A stretch of 64,000 nt of DNA from Streptomyces sp. WZ-12. Its GTDB lineage: Bacteria > Actinomycetota > Actinomycetes > Streptomycetales > Streptomycetaceae. The number at the start of each line of letters is the position of its first letter. Position 1 is the first letter of the stretch. This document shows, in pieces, positions 9,102-17,701 of the stretch. The notes under the pieces were generated by a model. It did not search any database, had not been told where the DNA came from, and saw nothing but the letters and a program-made list of their open reading frames with translations. Where the stretch lies: contig NZ_CP118574.1 in NCBI RefSeq assembly GCF_028898845.1, positions 6,049,001 through 6,113,000 of the forward strand. Reading direction: 5' to 3'. A program made the translations under genes and the position numbers.

Positions 9102-9977
9102 CTAGATGATCGGCGGGCGGCCCAGGCGCGTCATGCGCCACACCGTGCGCCAGCGCATCGGGCGGCGGCGGCCGCAGGGGGTGCGAACCCCCTCGGCGAA
9201 GCCCGCGGCCCAGGCGCGCAGGCCCGCCACCGAGCGGCCGCGGACGACCGTCAGCGCCGCCCAGACACCGAGGTACACGGGGACGAGGACGGCCGGCAGA
9301 TGGCGCTTCGCCAACCAGACGCGGTTCCGCGCGACCATCCGGTGGTAGACCGCGTGCCGGGTCGGCGAGGTGTACGGGTGCTGGAGGACCAGCTCCGGCG
9401 CGTAACGGATCCGCCAGCCGTCGTCCAACGCCCGCCAGGCCAGATCGGTCTCCTCGTGGGCGTAGAAGAACTCGTCCGGCCAGCCGCCGATCCGGTCCAG
9501 CATCGGGACGGAGAGCGCGTGCCCGCCGCCCAGGAACGTCGTGACCAGCCCGCCCTGCTGCGGATCGCCGACCCGCAGGCGCGGGACGTGACGGCGCTGG
9601 GTGCGGCCCAGTTCGTCGGCGATGCGGAAGCTGACGATCCCCAACTCCCGGTCACTCTCGTACAGTTCCGCGAGCCGGCTGAAGACGTCCGTGCTGATCA
9701 GCAGCCCGTCGTCGTCCAGATCGACCACCACGTCCAGGTCGCCCAGCTTGCGCAGCTCGTCCAGGGCGACGTTCCGGCCACCGGAGACGCCCAGGTTCTC
9801 GCTGAGCGAGACGCCGGTCACGCCCTCGGGCAGCGGCGGCAGCGGCGAGCCGTTGCCGACGACCACGATGTGCGTCGCGGGGAGATCCTGCTTCGCCACC
9901 GAATCCAGCAGGTCCCGGAGTTCGGCGGGGCGGTTTCCCATGGTCAAGATGGCGACGCCTACGCGCAACTGACGCAC
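9102..9977 (-). CDS. Family 2 glycosyltransferase
   Basis: This 291-residue GT-A fold enzyme is of the WcaA/rhamnosyltransferase kind. It begins VGVAILTMGNRPAELRDLLDS, the nucleotide-sugar-binding strand and helix. It has VDLDDDGLL as the metal-binding DXD-like motif and FFYAHEETDLAWRA as the acceptor/catalytic-base (ED) motif. A basic C-terminal segment with a moderately hydrophobic stretch (LVPVYLGVWAALTVV) may associate with the membrane. Such enzymes transfer sugars to cell-wall polymers or lipids; donor and acceptor are unknown. It starts with GTG at 9977. No neighbour on the same strand is close enough to define an operon. Confidence 0.88.
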   Translation of the reverse strand: MRQLRVGVAILTMGNRPAELRDLLDSVAKQDLPATHIVVVGNGSPLPPLPEGVTGVSLSENLGVSGGRNVALDELRKLGDLDVVVDLDDDGLLISTDVFSRLAELYESDRELGIVSFRIADELGRTQRRHVPRLRVGDPQQGGLVTTFLGGGHALSVPMLDRIGGWPDEFFYAHEETDLAWRALDDGWRIRYAPELVLQHPYTSPTRHAVYHRMVARNRVWLAKRHLPAVLVPVYLGVWAALTVVRGRSVAGLRAWAAGFAEGVRTPCGRRRPMRWRTVWRMTRLGRPPII

Positions 9978-10110
9978 AGATGAACACTCCGTTCTTGGCG
10001 GTCTCTTCAGCGATGCTAGCCGTCACCGCAGACCACTTCGCACCACGACGCAGGCCCCGCGACGTTCCGTTGGCCCCCGACCGGCCGGCCGACGGGCACC
10101 GCGTCGGAGC

Positions 10111-10902
10111 TCAGCCCCGCGGGGCGTTGGAGCCGGCGAGGACGCTCGGACGGGCGGCGAAGGCCACCTCCGGACTGAACCGCTCCGCATAGCCGTCGGC
10201 CAACGCGCGCAGCGCCGCCGCCCCGTCACCGTAATACGACGAGCCGTGCATCACCGCCAGCGTCCGCGGGGCGAGGTGCGCCAACGACCGCATGGTCTCC
10301 ACCGCCGCCGTCAGGCACGACGTCTGGCGGAACGTCTCCTCCGCGGCCAACGCCGGCTCCACCAGGTCGTGATCGGTCACCGGCGGGCCGTCGCCGAGCT
10401 GGGTGAACAGGTCGCCGCACAGCAGCGTGCCGGTGGTCTCCTCGAACAGCACCCGCGCCTCCCAATTGTGCGGCACGTGCGGGGTGTTGAGGTGCAGCAC
10501 CCGACGCCGGAGCACCTCCTTGCCACCCAGGTCGAGCGTCTCGCCGTGCGCCAACGGGCGCGGCGGCCGGTCGGCGAGGTCGTTCAGCGACACCAGGCAC
10601 CCCTGGAGGCCGTGCGCCACCTCGGCGCGCGGCGCCGCGGCCAGGAACGCGTTCATCGCCCCGCACTCGTCGGCCTCCACATGCCCGAACGCCAGCCAGC
10701 GCAACTGATCCACCGGCACGATCCGACCCACGGCCTCCGAAACCCTCGGGAAGAGGTGCCGCATGCCCGTGTGGAAGAGGAGCGGCTCCTCCGCATCGAT
10801 GAGGAACTGGTTGAACGTGAAGCCCGCGGGCCCGGCCACATCGGGAACGAAGGTGGAGATCCGGTAGATCCCGTCGGCGATCTCATCGACGCGCGTCTCC
10901 AT
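10111..10902 (-). CDS. MBL-fold protein of the oxygen-binding di-iron (ODP) type
   Basis: The 263-residue protein is a metallo-beta-lactamase-fold domain related to the flavodiiron/ODP family. Residues around FGHVEADECGAMN give the H-x-E-x-D ligand set typical of di-iron members rather than the HxHxDH of hydrolytic ones. Further candidate ligands occur in LCGDLFTQ and AVMHGSSY. No flavodoxin or rubredoxin domain is attached, so electrons, if needed, come from elsewhere. Start at ATG 10902 is supported by GGAAGGAGG. Likely roles are oxygen or NO reduction or binding; the substrate cannot be inferred. Confidence 0.8.
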   Translation of the reverse strand: METRVDEIADGIYRISTFVPDVAGPAGFTFNQFLIDAEEPLLFHTGMRHLFPRVSEAVGRIVPVDQLRWLAFGHVEADECGAMNAFLAAAPRAEVAHGLQGCLVSLNDLADRPPRPLAHGETLDLGGKEVLRRRVLHLNTPHVPHNWEARVLFEETTGTLLCGDLFTQLGDGPPVTDHDLVEPALAAEETFRQTSCLTAAVETMRSLAHLAPRTLAVMHGSSYYGDGAAALRALADGYAERFSPEVAFAARPSVLAGSNAPRG

Positions 10903-11372
10903 ACGGCCGCGCCTCCTTCCGGAGCGCCCCCGTCCATCGTAGGGCGCGGCGGCGGGCCGGGCCGGGCGTGCAGACGGGAGCGGACGGCGGCCGGAGGGGG
11001 CGCGCACGTCGCGGGGGACGTGACGTCGGCCACGGGACGTCTAGGACGGTGTGGGGTGGGCAGGGGAGCGGGACGGTTCGGACCGAACGGCTGGAGGGCC
11101 GGTGTGCGGAATACCGCATGGATTGCTCCCGTTACGCAAGGTGTGACGGGACGCCGGACGCCGGCCGGGGCGCCCGCGGATGCCGTGGGCACGGCCGGTG
11201 CGGACGCGCTCCGGTCGGGGCGTAGCGTCGTACCCCGACACCGGGCCCGCACCGGAATCGACCGCAGAGCCGCAACCAGCCACCGCACCGAACCAGCCAC
11301 ACCACCACAGCCGTCCTCGAAGGCCGAAGCGGCAACGCGCCAAGGCCCCGACCCCGGAAGCAGGGAGCGCTT
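10903..11372. other. Divergent intergenic region before thioredoxin
   Basis: The 470 bases separate the leftward ODP gene from the rightward thioredoxin gene and must hold promoters for both. The mid part (11100-11150) is less GC-rich than its surroundings and is the likeliest promoter area, but I see no clear -35/-10 pair. No coding capacity with family resemblance. Confidence 0.5.
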
Positions 11373-11771
11373 ATGAGCACCGTGGAACTCACCAAGGAAA
11401 ACTTCGACGAGATCGTCTCCGGCAACGATTTCGTGCTGATCGACTTCTGGGCCGAATGGTGCGGCCCCTGCAAGCAGTTCGGGCCGGTCTTCGAGCGCTC
11501 GTCCGAGAAGCACGACGACCTGCTCTACGCCAAGATCAACACCGAGAAGGAGCCGGAACTCGCCGCCGCCTTCGAGATCCGCTCCATCCCCACCCTGATG
11601 ATCGTCCGCGAGAACATCGCGGTGTTCGCCCAGCCCGGCGCGCTCCCCGAGACCGCCCTGGAAGACGTCATCGGCCAGGCCCGCGCCCTCGACATGGAAG
11701 AGGTCCGCGCCTCGGTCGCCGAGGCCCAGCAGGCACAGGGCGGCAACGGAGAGCAGGCGCAGGGCGAGTGA
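11373..11771 (+). CDS. Thioredoxin
   Basis: The 132-residue protein has the single thioredoxin fold with the classical redox site WCGPCK (C30 and C33) and the cis-proline region RSIPTLMI. It reduces protein disulfides using electrons from thioredoxin reductase. It is about 20 residues longer than trxA because of a Gln/Ala/Gly-rich C-terminal tail. Trx reductase is not in the window, so this is an accessory thioredoxin. The histidine phosphatase gene follows 64 bases downstream on the same strand and may share its transcript. Confidence 0.94.
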   Translation: MSTVELTKENFDEIVSGNDFVLIDFWAEWCGPCKQFGPVFERSSEKHDDLLYAKINTEKEPELAAAFEIRSIPTLMIVRENIAVFAQPGALPETALEDVIGQARALDMEEVRASVAEAQQAQGGNGEQAQGE

Positions 11772-11835
11772 CCGGGCGAACCACCAGCCGGCGCGCGCCG
11801 CACGCGGGCGAGGGCGAGCGAAACGAGCTCCCGGC

Positions 11836-12432
11836 ATGAGCGAGCTGCTGCTGGTCCGGCACGGCGAGACCGAGTGGAGCCGCGACGGCCGCCACACCAG
11901 TTGGACCGACCTCCCGCTCACCGCCAACGGCGAGGAGCAGGCCCGCGCGCTACGGCCGCTGCTCTCCGGCCGGAAGATCGCGCAGGTCTACGCCAGCCCC
12001 ATGACGCGCGCCCTGCGCACCGCCGAACTGGCCGGCCTCCCCACTCCACAGATCGTCGATGACCTGCGGGAATGGGACTACGGCGGCGACGAGGGCATCA
12101 CCACCGCCCAGATCCACCGCAGCAGACCCGACTGGTACCTCTTCGACGACGGCGTCGCACCCGGACCGGCCGACCACCCCGGGGAGTCCCCCGAGGAGGT
12201 CGGCGCCCGTGCCGACCGCGTACTGGCACTGGTCGCCCCCCACCTGGAGACCGACGAGGGCGACGTGGCGCTGGTCGCGCACGCGCACTTCCTGCGCGTA
12301 CTGACCGCCCGCCGCCTGGGCCTCCCGCCCGCCGCCGGCGGCCTGTTCACCTTCGGCACCGGCGCGATCGGCGTCCTGGGCACCGAACACGGCCGCCCGG
12401 CGGTGGTCGCCTGGAACGCCCGCAGCCTCTGA
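11836..12432 (+). CDS. Histidine phosphatase family protein (phosphoglycerate mutase-like)
   Basis: The 198-residue protein starts with the phosphohistidine motif LLLVRHGETEW (catalytic H9, R8 and E11). SPMTRALRTAEL and the late VALVAHAHFLRVL supply the second catalytic histidine and arginine. At this length it is the small cofactor-dependent-mutase/phosphatase type (CobC/GpmB-like) rather than glycolytic GpmA. Its substrate is unknown. It converges on the Mbl-like gene, with a hairpin between them. Confidence 0.88.
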   Translation: MSELLLVRHGETEWSRDGRHTSWTDLPLTANGEEQARALRPLLSGRKIAQVYASPMTRALRTAELAGLPTPQIVDDLREWDYGGDEGITTAQIHRSRPDWYLFDDGVAPGPADHPGESPEEVGARADRVLALVAPHLETDEGDVALVAHAHFLRVLTARRLGLPPAAGGLFTFGTGAIGVLGTEHGRPAVVAWNARSL

Positions 12433-12445
12433 GCGACGGGGCCGG

Positions 12446-12482
12446 CGGGAGCGGGCCCGGACCCGCGGGCCGAGCGCTCCCG
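12446..12482. terminator. Hairpin between convergent genes
   Basis: Outer arms CGGGAGCG (12446-12453) and CGCTCCCG (12475-12482) pair perfectly, with further GGGCCCG-type pairing inside. It sits between the stops of the histidine phosphatase and Mbl-like genes, so it could terminate both. No T tract. Confidence 0.6.
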
Positions 12483-12521
12483 CGGCTTCGCCTACCGGCC
12501 GCGCAACGAGCCCTGCCCCAC

Positions 12522-13553
12522 CTACGGCGCCAACGGGTCGAGATGCAGCGGCTGCACCTTGCCCTCGATCATGGCGCCCAGTCCCTGCACCGCGCAGGTG
12601 CCCGGCTGGTCCGCGATGTGCACCGGCATCGACGTGGCCTCGTGGATCATCGGCTCCAACCCCGGGATCAGCGCGCTGCCGCCCGCCAGCATGATGCCGC
12701 GCTCGCCCAGGTCGGCGACGAGGTCCGGCGGGCAGCGGCGCAGCACCGCCCCGATGCCGTCCAGGATCGCCGTCAGCGGAGTGATGATCGCGCGCCGCAC
12801 CCGCTCGGTGTCCACGTGCACGGACCGGGCGAGCCCGCTGACCACGTCCCGCCCGTGCACCTCCGTGGAGCCCGGGGCGAGTTCGCCGTCCCCGGACAAC
12901 ATCAGGTGCAGCGGACGCGACGACTGGTTGGGCAGCATCAGATCGTGGTGCAGCCGCAGGTGCTGGATCACCGCGTGGTCGATGGCGTTGCCGCCCACGG
13001 GAACGGTCTCGGCGGCCACGATCGAACCGAGCGAGAGCACCGCGACCTGCGTGGTCCCCGCACCACACACCACGATCATCGTCGCCTCCGGCTGCTCCAC
13101 CGGGAGCCCGCAGCCCACGGCCGCCGCGACCAGCGTGTCGACCAGTTCGACCCGGCGGGCGCCCAACCCGGTCAGGGTCTCCACGGCCGCCCGCTGCGCC
13201 AGCGGCTCACTGCCATACGGGAGGCACACCGCGGCCCGCATGGAGGGACGCCGCCGCCAGGTCTTGCGCAGCTTGTCGCCGACCAGGTGCCGCAACAGCC
13301 GCTGAGCCATGTCGATGTCCACGACCGTCCCGTTGGAGACCGGCCGGACGACCCGGATGTAGTCGGGGGTGCGGCCGTCCATCACCTCGGCCTGGGCGCC
13401 CACGGCGAGCATCGAGCCGGTGCGGGTGTTGACCGCGGCGACGGTCGGTTCGTCGACGACCAGCCCTTGGTTCTTGACGTAGACCCTGGTCCGGGCGGCG
13501 CCGAGGTCGACGGCGGCCGAGCAGCGGCGCAGTTGGGCGAGGCTGATGGTCAT
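12522..13553 (-). CDS. mbl: MreB/Mbl-like actin-fold protein
   Basis: The 343-residue protein belongs to the MreB/Mbl actin-like family. It starts MTISLAQLRRCSAAVDLGAARTR, the phosphate-1 loop region. It has VVDEPTVAAV, the VVCGAGTTQVAVLSLG nucleotide loop, GGNAIDHAV, and ends with MLAGGSALIPGLEP, the adenosine motif. The N-terminus is divergent, with LGAARTR instead of the usual DLGTANT, so nucleotide binding may differ from MreB. Mbl of Streptomyces works with MreB in spore-wall assembly. mreBCD genes are not here, consistent with a stand-alone mbl. ATG 13553 has GGGGAGGAATCC upstream, so the long open frame further upstream is not used. Confidence 0.85.
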   Translation of the reverse strand: MTISLAQLRRCSAAVDLGAARTRVYVKNQGLVVDEPTVAAVNTRTGSMLAVGAQAEVMDGRTPDYIRVVRPVSNGTVVDIDMAQRLLRHLVGDKLRKTWRRRPSMRAAVCLPYGSEPLAQRAAVETLTGLGARRVELVDTLVAAAVGCGLPVEQPEATMIVVCGAGTTQVAVLSLGSIVAAETVPVGGNAIDHAVIQHLRLHHDLMLPNQSSRPLHLMLSGDGELAPGSTEVHGRDVVSGLARSVHVDTERVRRAIITPLTAILDGIGAVLRRCPPDLVADLGERGIMLAGGSALIPGLEPMIHEATSMPVHIADQPGTCAVQGLGAMIEGKVQPLHLDPLAP

Positions 13554-13985
13554 GGTGGATTCCTCCCCGATGGGCCGATGGGAACGTCCCCGGTGGGCCG
13601 GTACTGGGTTACGAGCGCCCGCACGTGAGCGCTCGTGCGCCATCCTCCGGGCCGCCAACCGCCCCCGCGCGCTGAGCGCGTCCGGTCGGGGGACGGGGGT
13701 GGGGAGGGGGAGTTGGGGCGGCCGCGGGGCCAAGGGGGAGCAGCGGCTCCGGGGCTTCGTAGCGCAGCGGTCTGACGGCTCCGTGGCTCGGTGGGCCGGG
13801 AGGCCGGGGGCCGGGGCCGGAAGGGCAGCGGGCAAGTGCTGCGCAGCGCTCGGCGGCTCTCAGTGGCGATATGCGACCAGGTGTGAGGAGACGTGACGAG
13901 TCGTCAACCCTGTTTCACCGCCGATCCGGTGCGGGCGCCCGTGAGGCGTTGAGGCGTTGAGGTGCTGGGGCGATGTCCGTCCCGT
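13554..13985. other. Upstream region of the Mbl-like gene, no gene seen
   Basis: The 432 bases carry the Mbl-like promoter on the minus strand. G-rich low-complexity sequence around 13680-13830 and a small GTTGAGGC direct repeat near 13945 are the only visible structure. Frames on either strand are compositionally noncoding. Confidence 0.5.
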
Positions 13986-14627
13986 TTAGGCGTTGGCCGG
14001 CCCGTCGACGTCGGCCCGTCGCTGGTAGAGGCCCCAGGTGAACTCGGCGATGACGTTCTGTGGGGCGCCGTCCGGGTCGGGGGCGGTGCAGGCCAGACGC
14101 CAGCGGGTTGGGGCGCTGCCCTCCATCGGGCGGGCCGGGGCGAAGGCGCGGGCGACCTCGTCGACGGTGCAGGACCACGGGGCGAGGTCCGCGGTCGTAC
14201 GGAGCTCCGGGCCGGCGGCGCCCGGAGCGCGTACGAGCCAGGCGTTCCAGGCGCTGCCCCCGGGAGCGGTGAGGACCTCGAACCGCAGATCCGGCCAGAG
14301 GGGGACCGGCCAGGTGAGCGCCTCGCAGGTCAGATCGCCGATCCGGCGGGTGGTGACGGCCTCCGGTGCGCCGAGCAGTGCCCGGTAGGGCTGGATTCCG
14401 GCGCGGGCTCGGGGGCTGTGCATCCGGGCCTGCCAGCGGCGGTTGGCCTCGCGCATCTGCGCCCGGGAGACGCCGAGTTGGCGGAGGGCGTCCTCGACGA
14501 GGGTCGGGTGGTGGTCGGCCATCCGACGCAGCAGCACGAGTTGGAACGCGAGCGGCCCCGGCAGGTCGGAGGGGGCGGCGGAGCCGGTGGGTGGGTCGTT
14601 GTCAGTGGCGGGGTTCATGATGGACAT
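13986..14627 (-). CDS. Hypothetical protein at the end of the envelope cluster
   Basis: I do not recognise this 213-residue protein. The first 70 residues contain a helical basic stretch (LRQLGVSRAQMREANRRWQARM) that could be a helix-turn-helix or a packing helix. The rest is mixed alpha/beta with many Trp and Pro residues, and neither a signal peptide nor a membrane span is seen. The start overlaps the end of the FkbM methyltransferase gene by 26 bases, so the two are translationally linked. The frame is intact with typical third-position GC, so it is probably expressed. Confidence 0.65.
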   Translation of the reverse strand: MSIMNPATDNDPPTGSAAPSDLPGPLAFQLVLLRRMADHHPTLVEDALRQLGVSRAQMREANRRWQARMHSPRARAGIQPYRALLGAPEAVTTRRIGDLTCEALTWPVPLWPDLRFEVLTAPGGSAWNAWLVRAPGAAGPELRTTADLAPWSCTVDEVARAFAPARPMEGSAPTRWRLACTAPDPDGAPQNVIAEFTWGLYQRRADVDGPANA

Positions 14628-15441
14628 GGTCGCGGATGGCGGCCGGGGGAGATGCCGAGGCAGCGACCGGCGCGGTGTGAGCGGAGCCGGGCCGGGCGCC
14701 GTCGGGGAGGAAGAGCACGGAATTGACGTAGCGGCGGTGCGGGGCGAGGGAACGCCTCAGCAGGCCGTGTTCGGCGAGGTGGGAGGTGTGGGACTGATGG
14801 GTGGACAGATCGAAGTCGGCCAGCGGCAGCCAACGGTCGCGTGGCAGGACCCAGCCGCAATATCCGCGGGTGGCCGTCCACTCCAGCACGGGCGCGAGCG
14901 GCTGAATGCGGGTCTCCAACTCCACGAAGAGCGCGGGGTGTTCGCGCTCGATGGTGCGTGCCGCGCCGCGTAGGGTGGCCAGTTCTCCGCCGTCCACGTC
15001 GATCTTGATGAGGGTGACGGCGGTGAGCCTCAGCGCGTCCAGAGGGAGGCAGGGCACGTCCAGGGTGACGGAGTGCACGTCGCGGCGTACGAGCGAGGAG
15101 ACCCCGCGGTCGCCGCGGCCGTCCGGGGGCAACCAGAGCGTGGCGCAACCGGTGTGGTCGGTGGCCGCGGCGGATACGACGTCGACGTGCGCGGGGGTGA
15201 CGGAGGCGAGCAGGCGGGCCAGGTGCGGGACGGGCTCGACGGTGACGACGCGGTCCGCGCGCCGCGCCAGGCGCAGGGTCCACGGGCCGTACCAGCCCCC
15301 GACGTCCACGGCCGTGCCGCCGGCCGGGCAGAAGTCGTCCAGCCGGGCCAACTCCGGTTCGAACCGCGGGTAGAGCCCGGCCGCCAGCGCCGACACCAGG
15401 CGCCCCGGTAACCAGCGCCCCACCCGCGCCGCAAGCGTCAT
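14602..15441 (-). CDS. FkbM-family SAM-dependent methyltransferase
   Basis: The 279-residue methyltransferase has GGTAVDVGGWYGPWTLRLA as SAM motif I and VVTVEPVPHLARLL as motif II. TLIKIDVDGGELATLRGA and ERTIEREHPALFVELE-like strands complete the FkbM signature. FkbM enzymes O-methylate sugars or small molecules. Start ATG 15441 overlaps the Trm112-like stop by 4 bases (ATGA), so both are made together. Codon 11 is TTA (15409-15411), the rarest Streptomyces codon, read by the bldA tRNA. Hence translation probably depends on development. Confidence 0.87.
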   Translation of the reverse strand: MTLAARVGRWLPGRLVSALAAGLYPRFEPELARLDDFCPAGGTAVDVGGWYGPWTLRLARRADRVVTVEPVPHLARLLASVTPAHVDVVSAAATDHTGCATLWLPPDGRGDRGVSSLVRRDVHSVTLDVPCLPLDALRLTAVTLIKIDVDGGELATLRGAARTIEREHPALFVELETRIQPLAPVLEWTATRGYCGWVLPRDRWLPLADFDLSTHQSHTSHLAEHGLLRRSLAPHRRYVNSVLFLPDGARPGSAHTAPVAASASPPAAIRDHVHHEPRH

Positions 15442-15893
15442 GACCCTGCTCCCGGACTTGACCCCGAACCCGACCCCGAACCTGAACCGTGTGCCACCCC
15501 CGGCCCGGTCTTGCTTCCGGTCTTGCTCCCAGTCTCGGTGCTGGTCCCGGTCCCGGTCTCGGTCCCGGTCCCGGTCTCGGTCCCGGTCCCGGTCTCGGTC
15601 TCGGTCCCGGTCTCGGTCCTGGTGCCGGCCTCGGCGCCGGCCCCGGTCCGCGCCCCGGACGCCACCCCGGTCCCCTCGTCCTCGCGCGCCCGTATGCTGC
15701 GCACCAGCCGCTCGTGTTCCGCGTCCGAGACCTGTTCGCCGGAGGACGGCAGTAGTTGCGGTATCCCGTCGAGGATCGGATAGCGCCGCCGCAGCCGCGG
15801 GTTGTAGAGCGCTTCCTCGGAGGCCAGCAACATCAACGGCCCCTTGTCGATCGGGCACGCAAGAATCTCCAACAGTGGATCGTCAGCCTTCAC
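15438..15893 (-). CDS. Trm112-like protein with Thr/Glu/Gly repeat tail
   Basis: This 151-residue protein starts with the Trm112 fold: LLEILACPIDKGPLMLL, then RRRYPILDGIPQLLP (about residues 1-55). Trm112 proteins are small zinc-ribbon activators or partners of methyltransferases. Only one cysteine of the usual zinc set is present (CPID in place of CPxC, and no second CxxC), so it may not bind zinc. After residue ~75 the protein is pure low complexity: Thr-Gly and Thr-Glu dipeptides, then Gly-Ser repeats, coded by 13 tandem hexamers at 15543-15620. It overlaps the FkbM methyltransferase by ATGA. Confidence 0.78.
   Translation of the reverse strand: MKADDPLLEILACPIDKGPLMLLASEEALYNPRLRRRYPILDGIPQLLPSSGEQVSDAEHERLVRSIRAREDEGTGVASGARTGAGAEAGTRTETGTETETGTGTETGTGTETGTGTSTETGSKTGSKTGPGVAHGSGSGSGSGSSPGAGS
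15543..15620. repeat. Hexamer tandem repeat (GGTCYC)13 inside the Trm112-like gene
   Basis: Thirteen contiguous 6-bp units, GGTCCC or GGTCTC with a terminal GGTCCT, lie in frame and code for Thr-Gly/Thr-Glu pairs on the minus strand. Length polymorphism by slippage would keep the reading frame. Confidence 0.92.
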
Positions 15894-16310
15894 GACGCGC
15901 CCCTCCTTCCGCCCACTCCCCGCTCGACCACACCGACCCCCACCACACCAACGCCATCCTCAACCTCACCATCGATCAATCAGCTCCTTCCTCGCTCGTC
16001 CTCGCTCGCTTGATGGTCGACTTGCGTGGTGCTCGATGCGCCAAGGGGTCCGCGTCCGACTGCCCACACCGGCCGCCGCGCCCGCGGGCCGGGTTGGGCG
16101 GCACCTGATCCCTGGCTGACGCTTCTCACGCCCTCTCATGGAGTCGGTTGCTTGTCGTGCTTGTCGTGCTTCTCGTGCTTGTCGTGGATGTTGTGCTTCT
16201 TGTGCTTGCCGTGCTTCTCGTGCCGCGATTCCTGTCTCTCGGGTCGCTCACACCTCTCACTCCCCTTACCTCTCCCGCATCTCTCGCACCACTCATCTCT
16301 CTTGCTCCTC
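15894..16310. other. Low-complexity gap between DMT and Trm112-like genes
   Basis: The 417 bases include a degenerate 9-bp tandem repeat (16151-16222) and CT-rich tracts on the plus strand. On the minus strand the repeat can be read as a Lys/His-rich or a Thr/Ser-rich peptide in different frames, with no ribosome binding site. I see no credible gene. Confidence 0.55.
16151..16222. repeat. Eight 9-bp tandem units (CTTGTCGTG-like)
   Basis: Units begin at 16151, 16160, 16169, 16178, 16187, 16196, 16205 and 16214. Most are CTTGTCGTG with one or two substitutions; the fifth (GATGTTGTG) is the most divergent. The local base composition is much less GC-rich than the rest of the window. Confidence 0.88.
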
Positions 16311-17701
16311 TCACGAGTCACGCGGATCCTCCCGCGCTAGCCGTCCCTTTCGGCCGCCTAATTGCCTGGCCTGACGGCTGGTTGACGTGTGGGGAGGTTG
16401 GTCGTCTCTGACGGATGACCTGGTGGTCCGGGGCGGCCCGGGCGGGGGCTTGGGCCCGGGCTTCGGGGCAGGTCTGGGCGTGGCTCTTGATGCTGGAGGT
16501 GACGTTGGGTGCGCAGTTGCGCCGTTCGGAAGCGCGCGGGTGTGGGGACTCGGCGGGGGGCCGGGTGTGTGATGGGTCGGCGGCTTGGGCGGGCGGAGTG
16601 GTGGCTCCGGCGCGCAGGCCGGTGGTAGCGCGGGGACGTGCGGCGGCGGCCGCAGCGCGGTGGCGCGCGGGGGCAGCGGATTGGGGGCGGGCGGGGGCGC
16701 TGGCGCGAGGGCGTGTGGGGCGGCCGGAGAAGGGAGTTGAGCCGGAGAAGGGAGTTGAGGGGGCGCCAGTGGGGCGGCGGCTCGGCTGGGCGGGGCGGGG
16801 GTGGGGTGGTGGGGGCGTGAGGGGTCCTCGTGGCGGGGGAGGACCAGGAGGATCGTTAGGGCCAGGGCCGTGCCGCCGAGGCGTAGGGCGAGGCGGAGGG
16901 GGGCGCCGGGTAAGGGTTCGCCGAAGGCGAGGGTGCCGCAGGCGATGGTGAAGACGCAGGTCACCGTGGTGCAGACGGGACGATCACCGAGGCCCGGCAG
17001 CGCTGGAGGGCGGTCTGCGACAGGACCAGGCCGGTGACTCCGGTGACGAGGAGGAGGTAGGGGTAGGGGGAGCGGAGGAGGGCAAGGGCGGCGGCGGGAA
17101 TGTTGTGGAAGGTGAGCAGGCCGGAGACGCCCTTGATGGCCAGGGAACTGACGCCGTAGAGGAGGCCGATGGCCACGCCGTAGGAGACGCCGGCGGTTGG
17201 TAGGCGGTGGCGGCGTCGGGCGCGGAGTTCCGCCGAGCGGTGCAGGAGGAGCCCCGCGGTCAGGGACGGCACGGCTATCGCGAGCAGGGTTGCGGGGGGC
17301 GCGGTGCGGGCGATGGCCTGGGCGTCCTCGTTCCGGAGGGAGGCGACGACCAGGCCGAGGGCGACCAGGATCGCCGCCATGCTCTGCCGCTCGCGGCCGC
17401 TGGTTCGTTCGCCCAGTACCACCGAGGACATGAGGAGCAGCAGGACCAGGCCCGAGATGAAGATGCCTTGGGCGGCGGCTATGGGGAGGGCGCGGTAGAC
17501 GGCGAGTTGGGCGGCGAAGCCCGCGGCCAGGGTGAGTGAGCCGGCGAGCCACAGGGGGCTGTTGAGGAGGTGGCGTATGAGCAGGGCGGGGCGGCGGGTG
17601 CTGAGCGGGGGGAGTGTGGCGAGGGCGCGTTTCTCCAGCACGAAGCCGGTGCTGTAGAGGACGTTGGCGAGTAGCGCGGATGCCACGCCCCACCAGAGCA
17701 T
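16311..17701 (-). pseudogene. DMT/EamA-type transporter, frameshifted near its C-terminus
   Basis: From ATG 17701 the frame codes for a polytopic membrane protein with roughly nine hydrophobic helices (MLWWGVASALLANVLYSTGF to YLLLVTGVTGLVLSQTALQ). It is typical of the actinobacterial drug/metabolite transporter family. It ends early at 16961 after CRASVIVPSAPR. In the next frame the protein plainly goes on: VCTTVTCVFTIACGTLAFGE, then another helix (LGGTALALTILLVL). Inserting one base next to 16976 (GCAGACGGGA read as GCAGACCGGGA) restores VIVPVCTTV. The continued frame carries a TTA codon (16911-16913) and a long Pro/Ala tail to the stop at 16311, which may be spurious. Sequencing error or true mutation cannot be told apart here. 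Confidence 0.72.
16723..16758. repeat. Perfect 18-bp tandem duplication
   Basis: GCCGGAGAAGGGAGTTGA occurs twice without a gap (16723-16740 and 16741-16758). It lies in the Pro-rich tail frame of the DMT gene, where it reads as a duplicated hexapeptide of Gln, Leu, Pro, Ser and Ala on the minus strand. Confidence 0.9.

Noticed and set aside
15543-15620. Short repeats as a CRISPR array
   Set aside because: Units are 6 bp and contiguous, with no unique spacers and no cas genes. The same holds for 16151-16222 and 42341-42418.
16311-17701. Programmed frameshifting in the DMT gene
   Set aside because: There is no slippery heptamer with a downstream structure at the junction; a simple one-base loss explains the data.
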